Assembly: GCA_002781265.1 (NCBI GenBank)
Contig: PETS01000036.1
Coordinates: 1 to 26,127 of the forward strand
Origin: Candidatus Falkowbacteria bacterium CG02_land_8_20_14_3_00_36_14
GTDB taxonomy: Bacteria; Patescibacteriota; Patescibacteriia; Patescibacteriales; UM-FILTER-36-11
Length of the DNA stretch: 26,127 bases
Reading direction: 5' to 3'
In this document: piece by piece, positions 13,063-21,091 of the stretch
Layout: each line of letters starts with the position of its first letter
Numbering within the stretch: the first letter of the stretch is position 1
Program-made: the position numbers and the translations under genes
The notes under the pieces: generated by a model
What the model was told of the DNA's origin: nothing
Database searches by the model: none
What the model saw: the letters and a program-made list of their open reading frames with translations, nothing else

Positions 13063-13779
13063 ATGATAAAAGTTAAAATTTACAATACCAAAGCAGAGCC
13101 AGTTGGAGAAATAAAATTAGCCGATGATGTTTTTGGCGTAAAAGAAAAAGGAGCTTTAATCCATCAAGCAGTCGTGGCGCAAATGGCGAACGAAAGACAA
13201 GTATTAGCCCATACCAAAGATAGATCAGAGGTTAGCGGCGGCGGTAAAAAGCCATGGAGGCAAAAAGGGACGGGACGGGCCCGGGCCGGATCAAGCAGAT
13301 CGCCAATTTGGCGCGGCGGAGGGGTAACTTTCGGACCATTGAAAAATAGAAATTTTTCAAAAAAAATTAATAAAAAAATGAAAAAGAAAGCAATTTTAAT
13401 GGCGCTAAGTAGCAAGGTAGCCAATAATAATTTTGTGATTTTAGATAAATTGGAAATAAATGAATTTAAAACCAAACTATTTTTAAAAATAGTTGATAAT
13501 TTTAAAAATATTTTAAATAATAAGGAGAAAATTATAAAAGTAAAAGATAATGATAAAAACAACCAAGGGCAGGCAAAAGCCAAGGGCAGGCGGAAATACA
13601 GCGTTTTAATTATAAATGACAAGCTGGATGCCAAGATAAAATATTCTTCCAGAAATATAGCCGGAATAAAAACAATTTCTTTGAATAATATTAATATAGT
13701 TGATTTATTAAAATATAAAAATTTAATTCTGACTTTGGCTGGTGTTAAAAAAATTGAAGACATAAATAAAATTAATTAG
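13063..13779 (+). CDS. rplD: Ribosomal protein uL4
   Basis: 238 residues against about 205 in most bacteria. It lines the exit tunnel; in E. coli it also represses its own operon through the leader. The tunnel loop is intact (GGGKKPWRQKGTGRARAG, then SPIWRGGGVTFGP). An extra segment of about 25 residues (about 158-184, Lys/Asn/Asp-rich) interrupts the C-terminal globular domain; within it the DNA has two copies of CCAAGGGCAGGC (13563-13574, 13580-13591). It follows rplC by 34 nt and ends in TAG. If uL4 autoregulation exists here, the hairpin before rplC would be the place to act; that is inference. Confidence 0.96.
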   Translation: MIKVKIYNTKAEPVGEIKLADDVFGVKEKGALIHQAVVAQMANERQVLAHTKDRSEVSGGGKKPWRQKGTGRARAGSSRSPIWRGGGVTFGPLKNRNFSKKINKKMKKKAILMALSSKVANNNFVILDKLEINEFKTKLFLKIVDNFKNILNNKEKIIKVKDNDKNNQGQAKAKGRRKYSVLIINDKLDAKIKYSSRNIAGIKTISLNNINIVDLLKYKNLILTLAGVKKIEDINKIN

Positions 13780-13822
13780 AAAATTAATCAGCCAATAGGC
13801 GGATTAAAATTGGAATAAGCAT

Positions 13823-14338
13823 ATGGGTTTATTTTCGGGAAAAAAAATCAGAGATAATAAAGATAAAACTGACGAAAGAGCAGTTAAAATTTACGCTGGT
13901 AAAAAGGGGAAAGACAAATCCTTAAAAGAATTGCAAACCGAAGATAAAAAGAAAGAACAAAATAAAAAAAGCATGAAAGATTTATATAAAGACAGCAAAT
14001 CAACCGTTTTGCCGGCAAAAGAAAATAAAGAAGTAAAAGCCAAAAATCAGTTTAGCAGGGCTTATCGCATATTAATAAAGCCGATGGTTACTGAAAAAGC
14101 CAGTATTATCGCTTCGGCCAATAAATATATTTTTCAGGTCAGCCGGGATGCTAATAAAATTGAAATATCCAAAGCCATTAATGATGTTTACGGAATAAAG
14201 CCTGTAAGCGTGAATATAGTTACCATGGGGGGTAAAAAGACCAGATATGGAAGAATAACCGGTAAAAGAAAAAATTGGAAAAAAGCGGTTATTACCCTGC
14301 CCGAAGGCAGCAGCATAAAGTTATATGAAGGCGTATAA
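13823..14338 (+). CDS. rplW: Ribosomal protein uL23 with long N-terminal extension
   Basis: 171 residues; the family is about 95-100. The core begins around residue 77 (AYRILIKPMVTEKA) and contains YIFQVSRDANKIEISKAI, VYGIKPVSVN and the basic loop GGKKTRYGRITGKRKNWKKA. uL23 sits at the tunnel exit and is the docking site for trigger factor and SRP. The first 75 residues are Lys/Asp/Glu-rich and probably disordered; they include VKIYAGKKGK (about 21-30), which resembles VKTVYAGKKEAR in the N-terminal extension of uS5. The start ATG at 13823 follows rplD by 43 nt; later in-frame ATGs lack family support as starts. Confidence 0.95.
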   Translation: MGLFSGKKIRDNKDKTDERAVKIYAGKKGKDKSLKELQTEDKKKEQNKKSMKDLYKDSKSTVLPAKENKEVKAKNQFSRAYRILIKPMVTEKASIIASANKYIFQVSRDANKIEISKAINDVYGIKPVSVNIVTMGGKKTRYGRITGKRKNWKKAVITLPEGSSIKLYEGV

Positions 14339-14340
14339 TA

Positions 14341-14367
14341 AAAAATGCAAAAATCAAAATGCAAAAT
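14341..14367 (+). repeat. Low-complexity AAAATGCAAAAATC repeat
   Basis: The spacer between rplW and rplB starts with a run of AAAATGCAAAAATCAAAA (14342-14359) followed by ATGCAAAAT. The same 18-mer recurs inside the ruvX coding sequence at 25856-25873. Confidence 0.6.
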
Positions 14368-14413
14368 TTAAATAAATTTTTCACACCATAATTTTTATTT
14401 TTTAATTTGAAAT

Positions 14414-15256
14414 ATGGGAATAATAAAAGTAAAACCAACTACACCCGGAAGACGTGGAGCCAGCTTCGACGATTTTTTTGATATTACTAAAACCACTCCA
14501 CAAAAAAGATTAATAATAATCAAAAAGAAAAGAGGAGGGAGAAACAACCAGGGGAAAATAACTATCAGGCACAGAGGCGGAGGGGCTAAAAGATATATTA
14601 GGATGGTTGATTATAAAAGAGATAAATTTGACATACCAGCCAAAGTAGCTAGTATTGAGTATGATCCCAACCGAGGAGCTAGAATCGCATTGCTTAATTA
14701 CGCCGACGGGGCTAAAAGATATATTATTTCTCCTACAAATCTTAAAGTAGGATCTGAAATTATCAGCTCTAAAAAGCAAATAGAGATAAAAATTGGCAAT
14801 GCCATGCCGATTAAATATATTCCCGCCGGCGAGGGTGTTTATAATATTGAATTGGAGCCGGGCCGAGGGGGAAAAATAGCCCGAGGCGCCGGAAATATGG
14901 CTTATGTCATGGGAATTGAAGGAAAATACGCGCAAATTAAAATACCATCAGGAGAAATAAGATTGATAAAAAAAGAATGCCTATGCACGGTCGGCCAGGC
15001 CAGTAATCCTGATAAAATGCATATTACCATCGGTAAAGCCGGCCGTAGTCGGCATTTAGGGATAAGGCCGACAGTCCGGGGAAAAGCAATGAATCCGGTA
15101 GATCACCCCCATGGCGGCGGCGAAGGCAAGCAATCTATCGGCTTAAAGCATCCTAAAACACCATGGGGCAAGCCGGCTCTAGGCGTGAAAACAAGAATAA
15201 AGGGAAAGCAATCAGATAAATTAATAATTTTAAGACGTAATAATAATAAAATATAA
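14414..15256 (+). CDS. rplB: Ribosomal protein uL2
   Basis: 280 residues, normal length. uL2 contacts the peptidyl-transferase region and helps subunits join. Clear signatures are the N-terminal IKVKPTTPGRRG, GRNNQGKITIRHRGGGAKR, and HPHGGGEGKQ, which contains the conserved His near the active centre. It starts 75 nt after rplW, the gap being the low-complexity repeat and AT-rich filler. Nothing unusual in the protein. rpsS follows after 4 nt. Confidence 0.98.
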   Translation: MGIIKVKPTTPGRRGASFDDFFDITKTTPQKRLIIIKKKRGGRNNQGKITIRHRGGGAKRYIRMVDYKRDKFDIPAKVASIEYDPNRGARIALLNYADGAKRYIISPTNLKVGSEIISSKKQIEIKIGNAMPIKYIPAGEGVYNIELEPGRGGKIARGAGNMAYVMGIEGKYAQIKIPSGEIRLIKKECLCTVGQASNPDKMHITIGKAGRSRHLGIRPTVRGKAMNPVDHPHGGGEGKQSIGLKHPKTPWGKPALGVKTRIKGKQSDKLIILRRNNNKI

Positions 15257-15260
15257 AAAT

Positions 15261-15584
15261 ATGTCCAGATCGCTTAAAAAGGGTCCTTATGTAAATGAAA
15301 GGATAATTAAAAAATTGAAAAATTTAAAACCCGGAGATAAAACGATAATAAAAGTATGGGACAGGGCTGCAACGATTACACCAGAGATGGTAGGATTTAC
15401 TATTGGCGTGCATAACGGCCGGCAGCATATACCCGTTTATATTGTGGAAAATATGGTTGGCCATAAATTAGGCGAATTTTCATTTACGAGAAAATTTGTC
15501 AGCCATGGCGGCAGAATGGCTAAAGAGCAAAGTAGCGACCAAAAACAAGATATAATAAAAAAAAAAGATAAAGTTGAAAAATAA
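15261..15584 (+). CDS. rpsS: Ribosomal protein uS19
   Basis: 107 residues, slightly longer than the usual 92 or so because of a Lys/Gln-rich tail (about 92-107). It is a 30S head protein that forms a complex with uS13. It has the standard MSRSLKKGPYVNERI start, the RAATITPEMVGFTIGVHNGRQHIPVYI centre, and LGEFSFTRKFVSHGG. It begins 4 nt after rplB. A 12-bp tandem repeat starts immediately after its stop codon. Confidence 0.97.
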   Translation: MSRSLKKGPYVNERIIKKLKNLKPGDKTIIKVWDRAATITPEMVGFTIGVHNGRQHIPVYIVENMVGHKLGEFSFTRKFVSHGGRMAKEQSSDQKQDIIKKKDKVEK

Positions 15585-15585
15585 A

Positions 15586-15633
15586 AATTAAAATAAGAAT
15601 TAAAATAAGAATTAAAATAAGAATTAAAATAAA
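15586..15633 (+). repeat. 12-bp tandem repeat, four copies
   Basis: AATTAAAATAAG is repeated at 15586-15597, 15598-15609 and 15610-15621, with a fourth copy differing only in the last base (15622-15633). It fills most of the spacer between rpsS and rplV. Confidence 0.9.
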
Positions 15634-15653
15634 AAAAGTATAATATAATAAAT

Positions 15654-16241
15654 ATGGAAATTAAAGCCAAAGTAAAACATATTCATATGTCTCCCAGAAA
15701 AGTTCGTCTGGTGGTTAATGTTATCCGCGGCTGGGAAGTAAATAAAGCCTTGGATCAGTTAAAATTTATAAATAAATGGGCGGCTAAACCGATAATTAAA
15801 TTAATAAATTCGGCTATAGCCAATGCTAATAACAATTATGAAATTGCAAAAGATAATTTATATATAAAAGAGATAAGAGTAGACGAAGGGGCAACGATTC
15901 ATCGCTGGATGCCAAAGGCCCATGGGCGCGCCACTCCCATTCGCAAAAGAACAAGCCATGTTTATATAGTTTTATCTGAAATTAAAGCTAGCGTGAAAAA
16001 GCAAATAAAAAGGAAAGAAACAGAAGCTCCGATTAGATTAAGCCAAAAACCTAAAGATGAAAAATATGTTTCTGAAAAAAGAAAAGAAGTTTCAAAAGAA
16101 AAAATGCCGTCTGAATTTAAAAGCGAAAAGGGTAAAGTTATTGTTGATCCCAGGGAAGAAGGGCAGGGAAAGCATACAAAAATTGAAGGCAGCAGCCAAA
16201 AAGGGTTTGTTAATAAAATTTTTAGGCGTAAAAGCGGTTAA
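15654..16241 (+). CDS. rplV: Ribosomal protein uL22 with C-terminal extension
   Basis: 195 residues against about 110. The core (about 1-112) shows VKHIHMSPRKVRLV, SAIANANNNY, and the tunnel-loop RWMPKAHGRATPIRKRTSH. The last 80 residues are Lys/Glu/Ser-rich and probably disordered until a short terminal FVNKIFRRKSG that looks more ordered and basic. uL22 lines the exit tunnel next to uL4; its C-terminus faces the outer ribosome surface, so the tail would lie outside. The start follows the tandem repeat; there is no Shine-Dalgarno. Confidence 0.95.
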   Translation: MEIKAKVKHIHMSPRKVRLVVNVIRGWEVNKALDQLKFINKWAAKPIIKLINSAIANANNNYEIAKDNLYIKEIRVDEGATIHRWMPKAHGRATPIRKRTSHVYIVLSEIKASVKKQIKRKETEAPIRLSQKPKDEKYVSEKRKEVSKEKMPSEFKSEKGKVIVDPREEGQGKHTKIEGSSQKGFVNKIFRRKSG

Positions 16242-16285
16242 TAGTACTATTTTTTTAAATTATATTTAAATTATAAATTTAAAAC

Positions 16286-16987
16286 ATGGGACAAAAAGTA
16301 AATCCAAAAATATTAAGAATAGGGATTATAAGAACTTGGCCGTCAAAGTGGTTTGGCAGTGGGAAAAAATATATAAATAATTTAAAGCAAGATGTTTATG
16401 TTAGAAAATATTTGACTAATCATTTGCGCGAAGCGGGAGTAGACAGAGTTGAAATTGAAAGAAATACGAATAAAATAACCATTAATATTTTTACAGCCAA
16501 GCCGGGTTTGATTATCGGCCGAGGCGGAGCCGGGATAGAAAATTTAAAAAATAAATTGCATGATACTTTTTTAAAAACTTTTAGATTATCCGAAATAATA
16601 TTAAATATTACTGAATTTGACCGGCCAAATTTGAGCGCCCAGATTGTATTGCAACAGATGATTTTAGATATAGAAAAAAGGCTGCCTTTCCGGCGGGTTA
16701 TGAAACAGGCAATTAGCCGGGTTGAGCGGGCCGGCGCGCTGGGAGTAAAAGTTATAATTAAAGGCAGATTAAATGGAGCGGAAATTGCCAGATCAGAAAT
16801 GCTAACATCGGGAAAAGTTCCGCTTCATAATTTAAGAGCGGATATTGATTATTCCCGGGGCGTAGCCCATACTACTTATGGATCAATCGGAATTAGGATT
16901 TGGATTTATAAAGGCGAAATTTTTAATAAAAAAGAGGAAAAGGAAGCTATTGTCGGCGCTATTGTCGGAGAAAAAATAAATAAATAA
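16286..16987 (+). CDS. rpsC: Ribosomal protein uS3
   Basis: 233 residues, normal length; part of the mRNA entry site. It starts MGQKVNPKILRIGI and carries the KH motif LIIGRGGAGIENL and RAGALGVKVIIKGRLNGAEIARSE in the C-terminal domain. It begins 44 nt after rplV and is followed 29 nt later by rplP. Nothing unusual. Confidence 0.98.
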   Translation: MGQKVNPKILRIGIIRTWPSKWFGSGKKYINNLKQDVYVRKYLTNHLREAGVDRVEIERNTNKITINIFTAKPGLIIGRGGAGIENLKNKLHDTFLKTFRLSEIILNITEFDRPNLSAQIVLQQMILDIEKRLPFRRVMKQAISRVERAGALGVKVIIKGRLNGAEIARSEMLTSGKVPLHNLRADIDYSRGVAHTTYGSIGIRIWIYKGEIFNKKEEKEAIVGAIVGEKINK

Positions 16988-17016
16988 AAGTAATGATTAA
17001 GTTCAATTAAAATATT

Positions 17017-17424
17017 ATGTTAATGCCCAAAAAAACCAAATATAGGAAGTCGCATAAAGGCAAAAGAGGCGGCCAAGCAACCAGAAAAACAAGTTTAAAT
17101 TTCGGTAGCTTCGGCCTAATGAGCCTTGAGTCTTGCTGGGTTAATTCCAGGCAGATTGAAGCTTCGCGCCGAGCCATGACCAGATATATCCAACGCGGAG
17201 GAAAGATATGGATAAGAATATTCCCTGATAAGCCAGTAACCTTAAAGGGCGGAGAAATTCCCATGGGCAAAGGCAAAGGATCAGTGGATCATTACGTCGT
17301 TGTCGTTAAGCCGGGAATGGTTTTATTTGAGATAGAAGGCGTAGACGAGAAAACCGCCAAAGAAGCTATGTCGTTGGCCGCTTATAAATTACCGATTAAG
17401 TGCAAGTTTGTATCTAAAAATTAA
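17017..17424 (+). CDS. rplP: Ribosomal protein uL16
   Basis: 135 residues, normal length. It binds 23S rRNA near the A-site tRNA elbow. It starts MLMPKKTKYRKSHKG, close to the family MLMPKR start, so the first ATG is kept; an ATG two codons later is possible. IPMGKGKGSVDHYVVVVKPG is the conserved loop. It lies between rpsC and rpmC in the usual S10 order. Confidence 0.98.
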   Translation: MLMPKKTKYRKSHKGKRGGQATRKTSLNFGSFGLMSLESCWVNSRQIEASRRAMTRYIQRGGKIWIRIFPDKPVTLKGGEIPMGKGKGSVDHYVVVVKPGMVLFEIEGVDEKTAKEAMSLAAYKLPIKCKFVSKN

Positions 17425-17447
17425 TTTTTTTTATATTATTATATTAT

Positions 17448-17657
17448 ATGGAACATAAAGAATTAAAGAAAAAAACTAAAAGCCAGTTGCAGTTATTACT
17501 TTCTGAATCTCGCGAAAAGTTAAGAAATTTTCGTTTTAAAGCAGCTTCAAATCAATTGAAAAATGTGCAAGAAATAAAAATAGTCAAAAAAATAATTTCC
17601 CGAATATTAACTATATTAAATGATAAAAAAGATATTAATAAAGAAAAAATAAAATAA
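17448..17657 (+). CDS. rpmC: Ribosomal protein uL29
   Basis: 69 residues; a short helical hairpin protein near the tunnel exit, next to uL23. Key features are LKKKTKSQLQLLLSESREKL and NFRFKAASNQLKNVQEI followed by a basic helix KKIISRILTIL, all typical. It begins 23 nt after rplP. The last 10 residues are Lys-rich. Confidence 0.94.
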   Translation: MEHKELKKKTKSQLQLLLSESREKLRNFRFKAASNQLKNVQEIKIVKKIISRILTILNDKKDINKEKIK

Positions 17658-17679
17658 AGCATTAAATAATTTAATTTAT

Positions 17680-17955
17680 ATGGAAGAAAAAACACAAGCA
17701 AAAAATCAAAAACAGGAAAAAGAAATAATCAAAAGAAAATTGGATGGCATAGTGATTGGCGATAAAATGAATAAAACCATTATCGTTGCAGTCAGCCGCG
17801 TAAAAATTCATCCCAAATATAAAAAGAGATATAAAGTAAGCAGAAAATATAAAGTTCATGACCCAAAAGATAAATTTAAAGTTAATGATAAAGTTTCTAT
17901 TGTTGCCTGCAGGCCTTTATCAAAAGATAAAAGGTGGAGAGTAATTTATAAATAA
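17680..17955 (+). CDS. rpsQ: Ribosomal protein uS17
   Basis: 91 residues; binds the 5' domain of 16S rRNA early in assembly. The OB-fold signature is clear: LDGIVIGDKMNKTIIVAVSR, HPKYKKRYKVSRKYKVHD, and VSIVACRPLSKDKRWRV. The first 15 residues are a charged extension. rplN follows after a 96-nt gap that holds a hairpin. Confidence 0.96.
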   Translation: MEEKTQAKNQKQEKEIIKRKLDGIVIGDKMNKTIIVAVSRVKIHPKYKKRYKVSRKYKVHDPKDKFKVNDKVSIVACRPLSKDKRWRVIYK

Positions 17956-17984
17956 GATTATTAAGATATTAGAGATATTTGAGA

Positions 17985-18032
17985 ATTATTAGGATATATT
18001 GCAATCACAAATATCACGAAAATCCTAATAAT
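17985..18032 (+). repeat. Stem-loop between rpsQ and rplN
   Basis: ATTATTAGGAT (17985-17995) is perfectly complementary to 18022-18032. Flanking GATATTTG and CATAAATATC extend the pairing imperfectly to about 20 bp. No T-run follows. Confidence 0.65.
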
Positions 18033-18051
18033 CATAAATATCATACACAAT

Positions 18052-18423
18052 ATGATCCAAGTGCAGTCAAAAATTAAAGTAGCTGATAATACCGGTGCTA
18101 AAGAAGTCCAATGCATCAGGGTTTTAGGCGGCTATAAAAAAAGATATGCCCGAATCGGCGATATAATAGTTGTAGCGATAAAAGTTGCCGCTCCGCATTC
18201 TATTGTGAAAAAGGGAGATGTTGTGCAAGCAGTTATTGTCAGGACAAGAAAGGAAATAAGAAGGAAAGACGGTTCTTATTTGCGTTTTAGCGATAACGCT
18301 TGCGTTATTATTGAAAAAGATAAAAAAGATCCAAAAGCCACACGAGTTATCGGGCCAATTGCCAGAGAAGTAAGAAGAGCCGGATTTTTCAAAATCGCTT
18401 CGCTGGCGCCGGAGGTACTTTAA
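18052..18423 (+). CDS. rplN: Ribosomal protein uL14
   Basis: 123 residues, the standard length. uL14 forms part of the subunit interface and is the docking site of the silencing factor RsfS. It starts MIQVQSKIKVADNTGAKEV and contains DNACVIIEKDK and RVIGPIAREVR. Nothing unusual. Confidence 0.98.
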   Translation: MIQVQSKIKVADNTGAKEVQCIRVLGGYKKRYARIGDIIVVAIKVAAPHSIVKKGDVVQAVIVRTRKEIRRKDGSYLRFSDNACVIIEKDKKDPKATRVIGPIAREVRRAGFFKIASLAPEVL

Positions 18424-18470
18424 TCGCCGGGCAAAAATATTATAAAATATAAATAATCAAGATATAATAT

Positions 18471-18851
18471 ATGAAAATTAAGTCAGGAGATAAAATTATA
18501 ATTATAGCCGGCAAAGATAAGGGCAAGGCAGGCAAGGTATTGCAGATTTTTTCATCTAAAAATAGGGTTAGCGTCGAAGGCCTTAATTTGTTAATTAAAC
18601 ATTTAAGGCCGAAGAAGCAGGGCGAAAAAGGCCAAAGAGTGGAATTCCCAGCTTTAATGGATTTATCAAATGTCATATTAGAATGCCCCAAATGCGGTAA
18701 AGCTACCAGAGTTAGCTACAAAATAACAAAAAAAAATAAAGATGTTATAACCGATTCTTCTCTGCAAAAATCGGGACAGCCGAATCAAGCAGTAAAAACA
18801 AAAAATAAAAAACTTAGAATTTGCAATAAATGCAAAGAAATTATTGATTAA
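18471..18851 (+). CDS. rplX: Ribosomal protein uL24, zinc-ribbon form
   Basis: 126 residues against about 105. The KOW motif is at the N-terminus (KSGDKIIIIAGKDKGKAGKVL), followed by VEGLNLLIKHLRP. The C-terminal half has Cys pairs CPKC and CNKC, forming a zinc ribbon like that of C+ uL24 proteins; about 20 extra residues (polar, Gln/Asn/Ser/Lys-rich) lie between the pairs. It initiates 50S assembly. It follows rplN by 47 nt and precedes rplE by 14 nt. Confidence 0.95.
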   Translation: MKIKSGDKIIIIAGKDKGKAGKVLQIFSSKNRVSVEGLNLLIKHLRPKKQGEKGQRVEFPALMDLSNVILECPKCGKATRVSYKITKKNKDVITDSSLQKSGQPNQAVKTKNKKLRICNKCKEIID

Positions 18852-18865
18852 AATAATTAAATTTT

Positions 18866-19405
18866 ATGAGATTAGAAGAGCAATATAAAAAAGAAGTTTT
18901 GCCAAAATTAATTGCTAAGTTTGGTTATAAAAACGGATTATCCGCCCCAAGGATTTATAAAGTGGCAGTTAATGTTGGAGTTGGCAAATATGCAAAAGAT
19001 AAAACTTATATTAAAAATGTTGAGGATAGCCTAGTTAAGATTACCGGCCAGAAGCCCGTTCTAACAAAAGCAAAAAAATCCGTTTCTACTTTTAAAACTA
19101 GAAAAGGCATGATTATAGGAGTAATGGTGACATTGCGCAAAAAAAGAATGTTTGATTTTATTGATAAATTAATAAATGTTTCCTTTCCCCGCATAAGAGA
19201 TTTCAGAGGCATAAATTTAAAGCAGGTAGACAGACAGGGCAATTTAACTATTGGCTTCAAGGAGCATGTAGCTTTTCCAGAAATAGGCACGGATGAAGTA
19301 GACAACATTTTTGGCTTGGAGATTTCCCTAGCCACTACAGCCAAAACTGAAGCAGAGGGCCTTGAACTTTTTAGGTTAATGGGATTTCCGTTTAAAACCA
19401 ATTAA
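18866..19405 (+). CDS. rplE: Ribosomal protein uL5
   Basis: 179 residues, normal. It binds 5S rRNA in the central protuberance. The signatures APRIYKVAVNVGVG, ITGQKPVLTKAKKSVSTFKTR, FPRIRDFRG and LEISLATTAKTEAEGLELFRLMGFP are all present. Its place in the spc order is normal. Confidence 0.98.
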   Translation: MRLEEQYKKEVLPKLIAKFGYKNGLSAPRIYKVAVNVGVGKYAKDKTYIKNVEDSLVKITGQKPVLTKAKKSVSTFKTRKGMIIGVMVTLRKKRMFDFIDKLINVSFPRIRDFRGINLKQVDRQGNLTIGFKEHVAFPEIGTDEVDNIFGLEISLATTAKTEAEGLELFRLMGFPFKTN

Positions 19406-19425
19406 ATTAGGGATAATTATATTTT

Positions 19426-19611
19426 ATGGCAAGAAAATCATTAATAGCAAAATCAAAAAAGAAACCTAAATATTCAACTCGGATTGTCAGGCGTTGCTGG
19501 CGCTGCGGGCGTAATCGCGGCTATTTAAGAGATTTCGACTTATGCCGTATTTGTTTTAGGGAATTAGCTAATAATGGCGATTTGCCGGGGATTAAAAAAT
19601 CAAGCTGGTAA
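19426..19611 (+). CDS. rpsZ: Ribosomal protein uS14, zinc-binding (type Z)
   Basis: 61 residues, the short zinc form. The ligands are two CxxC pairs in CWRCGRNRGYLRDFDLCRIC. The N-terminus MARKSLIAKSKKKPKYSTR and C-terminus GDLPGIKKSSW match the family. rpsH starts 61 nt later. Confidence 0.97.
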   Translation: MARKSLIAKSKKKPKYSTRIVRRCWRCGRNRGYLRDFDLCRICFRELANNGDLPGIKKSSW

Positions 19612-19672
19612 TAAATTATATTATATAATTAAATTTTTCTTATTTTTAATTAAAAATAAAAAAATAAATACT

Positions 19673-20086
19673 ATGACAGATCCAATCGCGGATATGCTAA
19701 CAAGAATAAGAAATGCTTCAGCCGTTTATAAAGATGAAGTTGTTTTGCCAATGAGCAAAATAAAATATAATATAGCCAAAATATTAGAGAATGGCGGCTG
19801 GGTTAATAAAGTTGAAGTGATTAATAGAAAAAATGAAAAAAATAAAAGTTCTAAATATAATGAGTTAAAAATAATATTAAAATATAAAGAAGGACATAAG
19901 CCAGTTATCATTAGTTTAAAGCGCATCAGCAAGCCGGGGTTAAGAATTTACGCGAAAAAGGATGAATTGCCAAAAGTATTGAATAATTTAGGCATAGCTA
20001 TTATCTCCACGCCTCAAGGAATGATGACTAATAAAGAAGCGCGTAAAAAAGGCGTGGGCGGGGAAGTTATCTGTGAAATATATTAA
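19673..20086 (+). CDS. rpsH: Ribosomal protein uS8
   Basis: 137 residues. uS8 binds helix 21 of 16S rRNA and, in other bacteria, the spc mRNA. I chose the ATG at 19673 because MTDPIADMLTRIRNAS is the family start; a longer in-frame reading would overlap rpsZ. The C-terminus carries the signature ISTPQGMMTNKEARKKGVGGEVIC. Confidence 0.97.
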   Translation: MTDPIADMLTRIRNASAVYKDEVVLPMSKIKYNIAKILENGGWVNKVEVINRKNEKNKSSKYNELKIILKYKEGHKPVIISLKRISKPGLRIYAKKDELPKVLNNLGIAIISTPQGMMTNKEARKKGVGGEVICEIY

Positions 20087-20133
20087 TCCAATAAATTTAT
20101 TAATAATCCAATATAATTAATTAATGAATATTT

Positions 20134-20682
20134 ATGTCTAGATTAGGAAAATTGCCAATAGCCATACCAAAAGGAACTCAAGCGAAAGCCGAGGGCGATT
20201 TTATTATTATTAAAGGGCCAAAAGGTGAATTAAGGGAAAAAATAAATAATTTAGTTAATGTGGAATTGAATGAAAAGGAAATAAAGGTTACAGCTAAGAA
20301 ACCCCAGGACAGAAATCAAAAGGCGTTATGGGGATTATTCCGCAGTTTAATAAATAATATGGTGATAGGAGTCAATAATGGTTATTTTAAAAAGCTGGAA
20401 ATTAACGGCATCGGGTTTAAAGCATCAGCCGGCGGAAAAATATTAACCTTGAATGTTGGCTATTCCCATCCAGTTAAATATGATTTACCTGAAGGCATTA
20501 GCGCTATAGTAGAAGATAATATTATAACTATAAGCGGTATTGATAAAAAATTAGTTGGAGAGACGGCAGCTCAAATTAGAAAAATAAAGAAACCGGAACC
20601 TTATAAAGGAAAAGGCATTAAATATTTAGATGAAATAGTTAAAATAAAAGTCGGCAAAACTGCCGCGAGCAAGAGCGAGTAA
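20134..20682 (+). CDS. rplF: Ribosomal protein uL6
   Basis: 182 residues, normal. uL6 lies near the factor-binding site. It starts MSRLGKLPIAIPKG, has GPKGEL and the repeated fold with GYSHPV, and ends with KKPEPYKGKGIKYLDE. It precedes rplR by 30 nt. Confidence 0.98.
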   Translation: MSRLGKLPIAIPKGTQAKAEGDFIIIKGPKGELREKINNLVNVELNEKEIKVTAKKPQDRNQKALWGLFRSLINNMVIGVNNGYFKKLEINGIGFKASAGGKILTLNVGYSHPVKYDLPEGISAIVEDNIITISGIDKKLVGETAAQIRKIKKPEPYKGKGIKYLDEIVKIKVGKTAASKSE

Positions 20683-20712
20683 TAATAATAGAATTTTTGT
20701 TTAATCAATTAT

Positions 20713-21066
20713 ATGAATAAAGAAAAAAGAAAACAATATAAAAGAGAACGGCGCAGATTAAAAGTAAGGGCGAAGATTAAAGGAACTTTAAAACGTCCCA
20801 GATTAAGCTTGTTTAAATCTAATAAGGGCATGTATCTGCAATTGATTAATGACGAAATAGGGAAAACCTTGTTAAGCGCCCATAGCCGAGAAATAAAGAA
20901 AAAAGACAAGAAAATTGTTATTAGTTTCGAATTGGGAAAATTAATGGCTGAAAAAGCTCAAGACAAGAAAATTAATAGCATTGTCTTTGATAGAGCCGGC
21001 AATAAATATCACGGACGAGTGAAAGCGACGGCTGACGGCCTAAGGGCTGGCGGGTTAAAATTTTAA
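20713..21066 (+). CDS. rplR: Ribosomal protein uL18
   Basis: 117 residues, normal. It binds 5S rRNA. RPRLSLFKSNKGMYLQLIND and FDRAGNKYHGRVKATADGLRAGG are typical. The N-terminus is strongly basic. rpsE follows after 25 nt. Confidence 0.97.
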   Translation: MNKEKRKQYKRERRRLKVRAKIKGTLKRPRLSLFKSNKGMYLQLINDEIGKTLLSAHSREIKKKDKKIVISFELGKLMAEKAQDKKINSIVFDRAGNKYHGRVKATADGLRAGGLKF

Positions 21067-21091
21067 TTATAAATAAAAATAAATTTTTAAT

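Noticed and set aside
13164..13763. Open frame of 199 codons on the minus strand
   Set aside because: Antisense to rplD. The Phe/Leu/Ile-rich translation mirrors the AT-rich, Lys-rich gene on the other strand.
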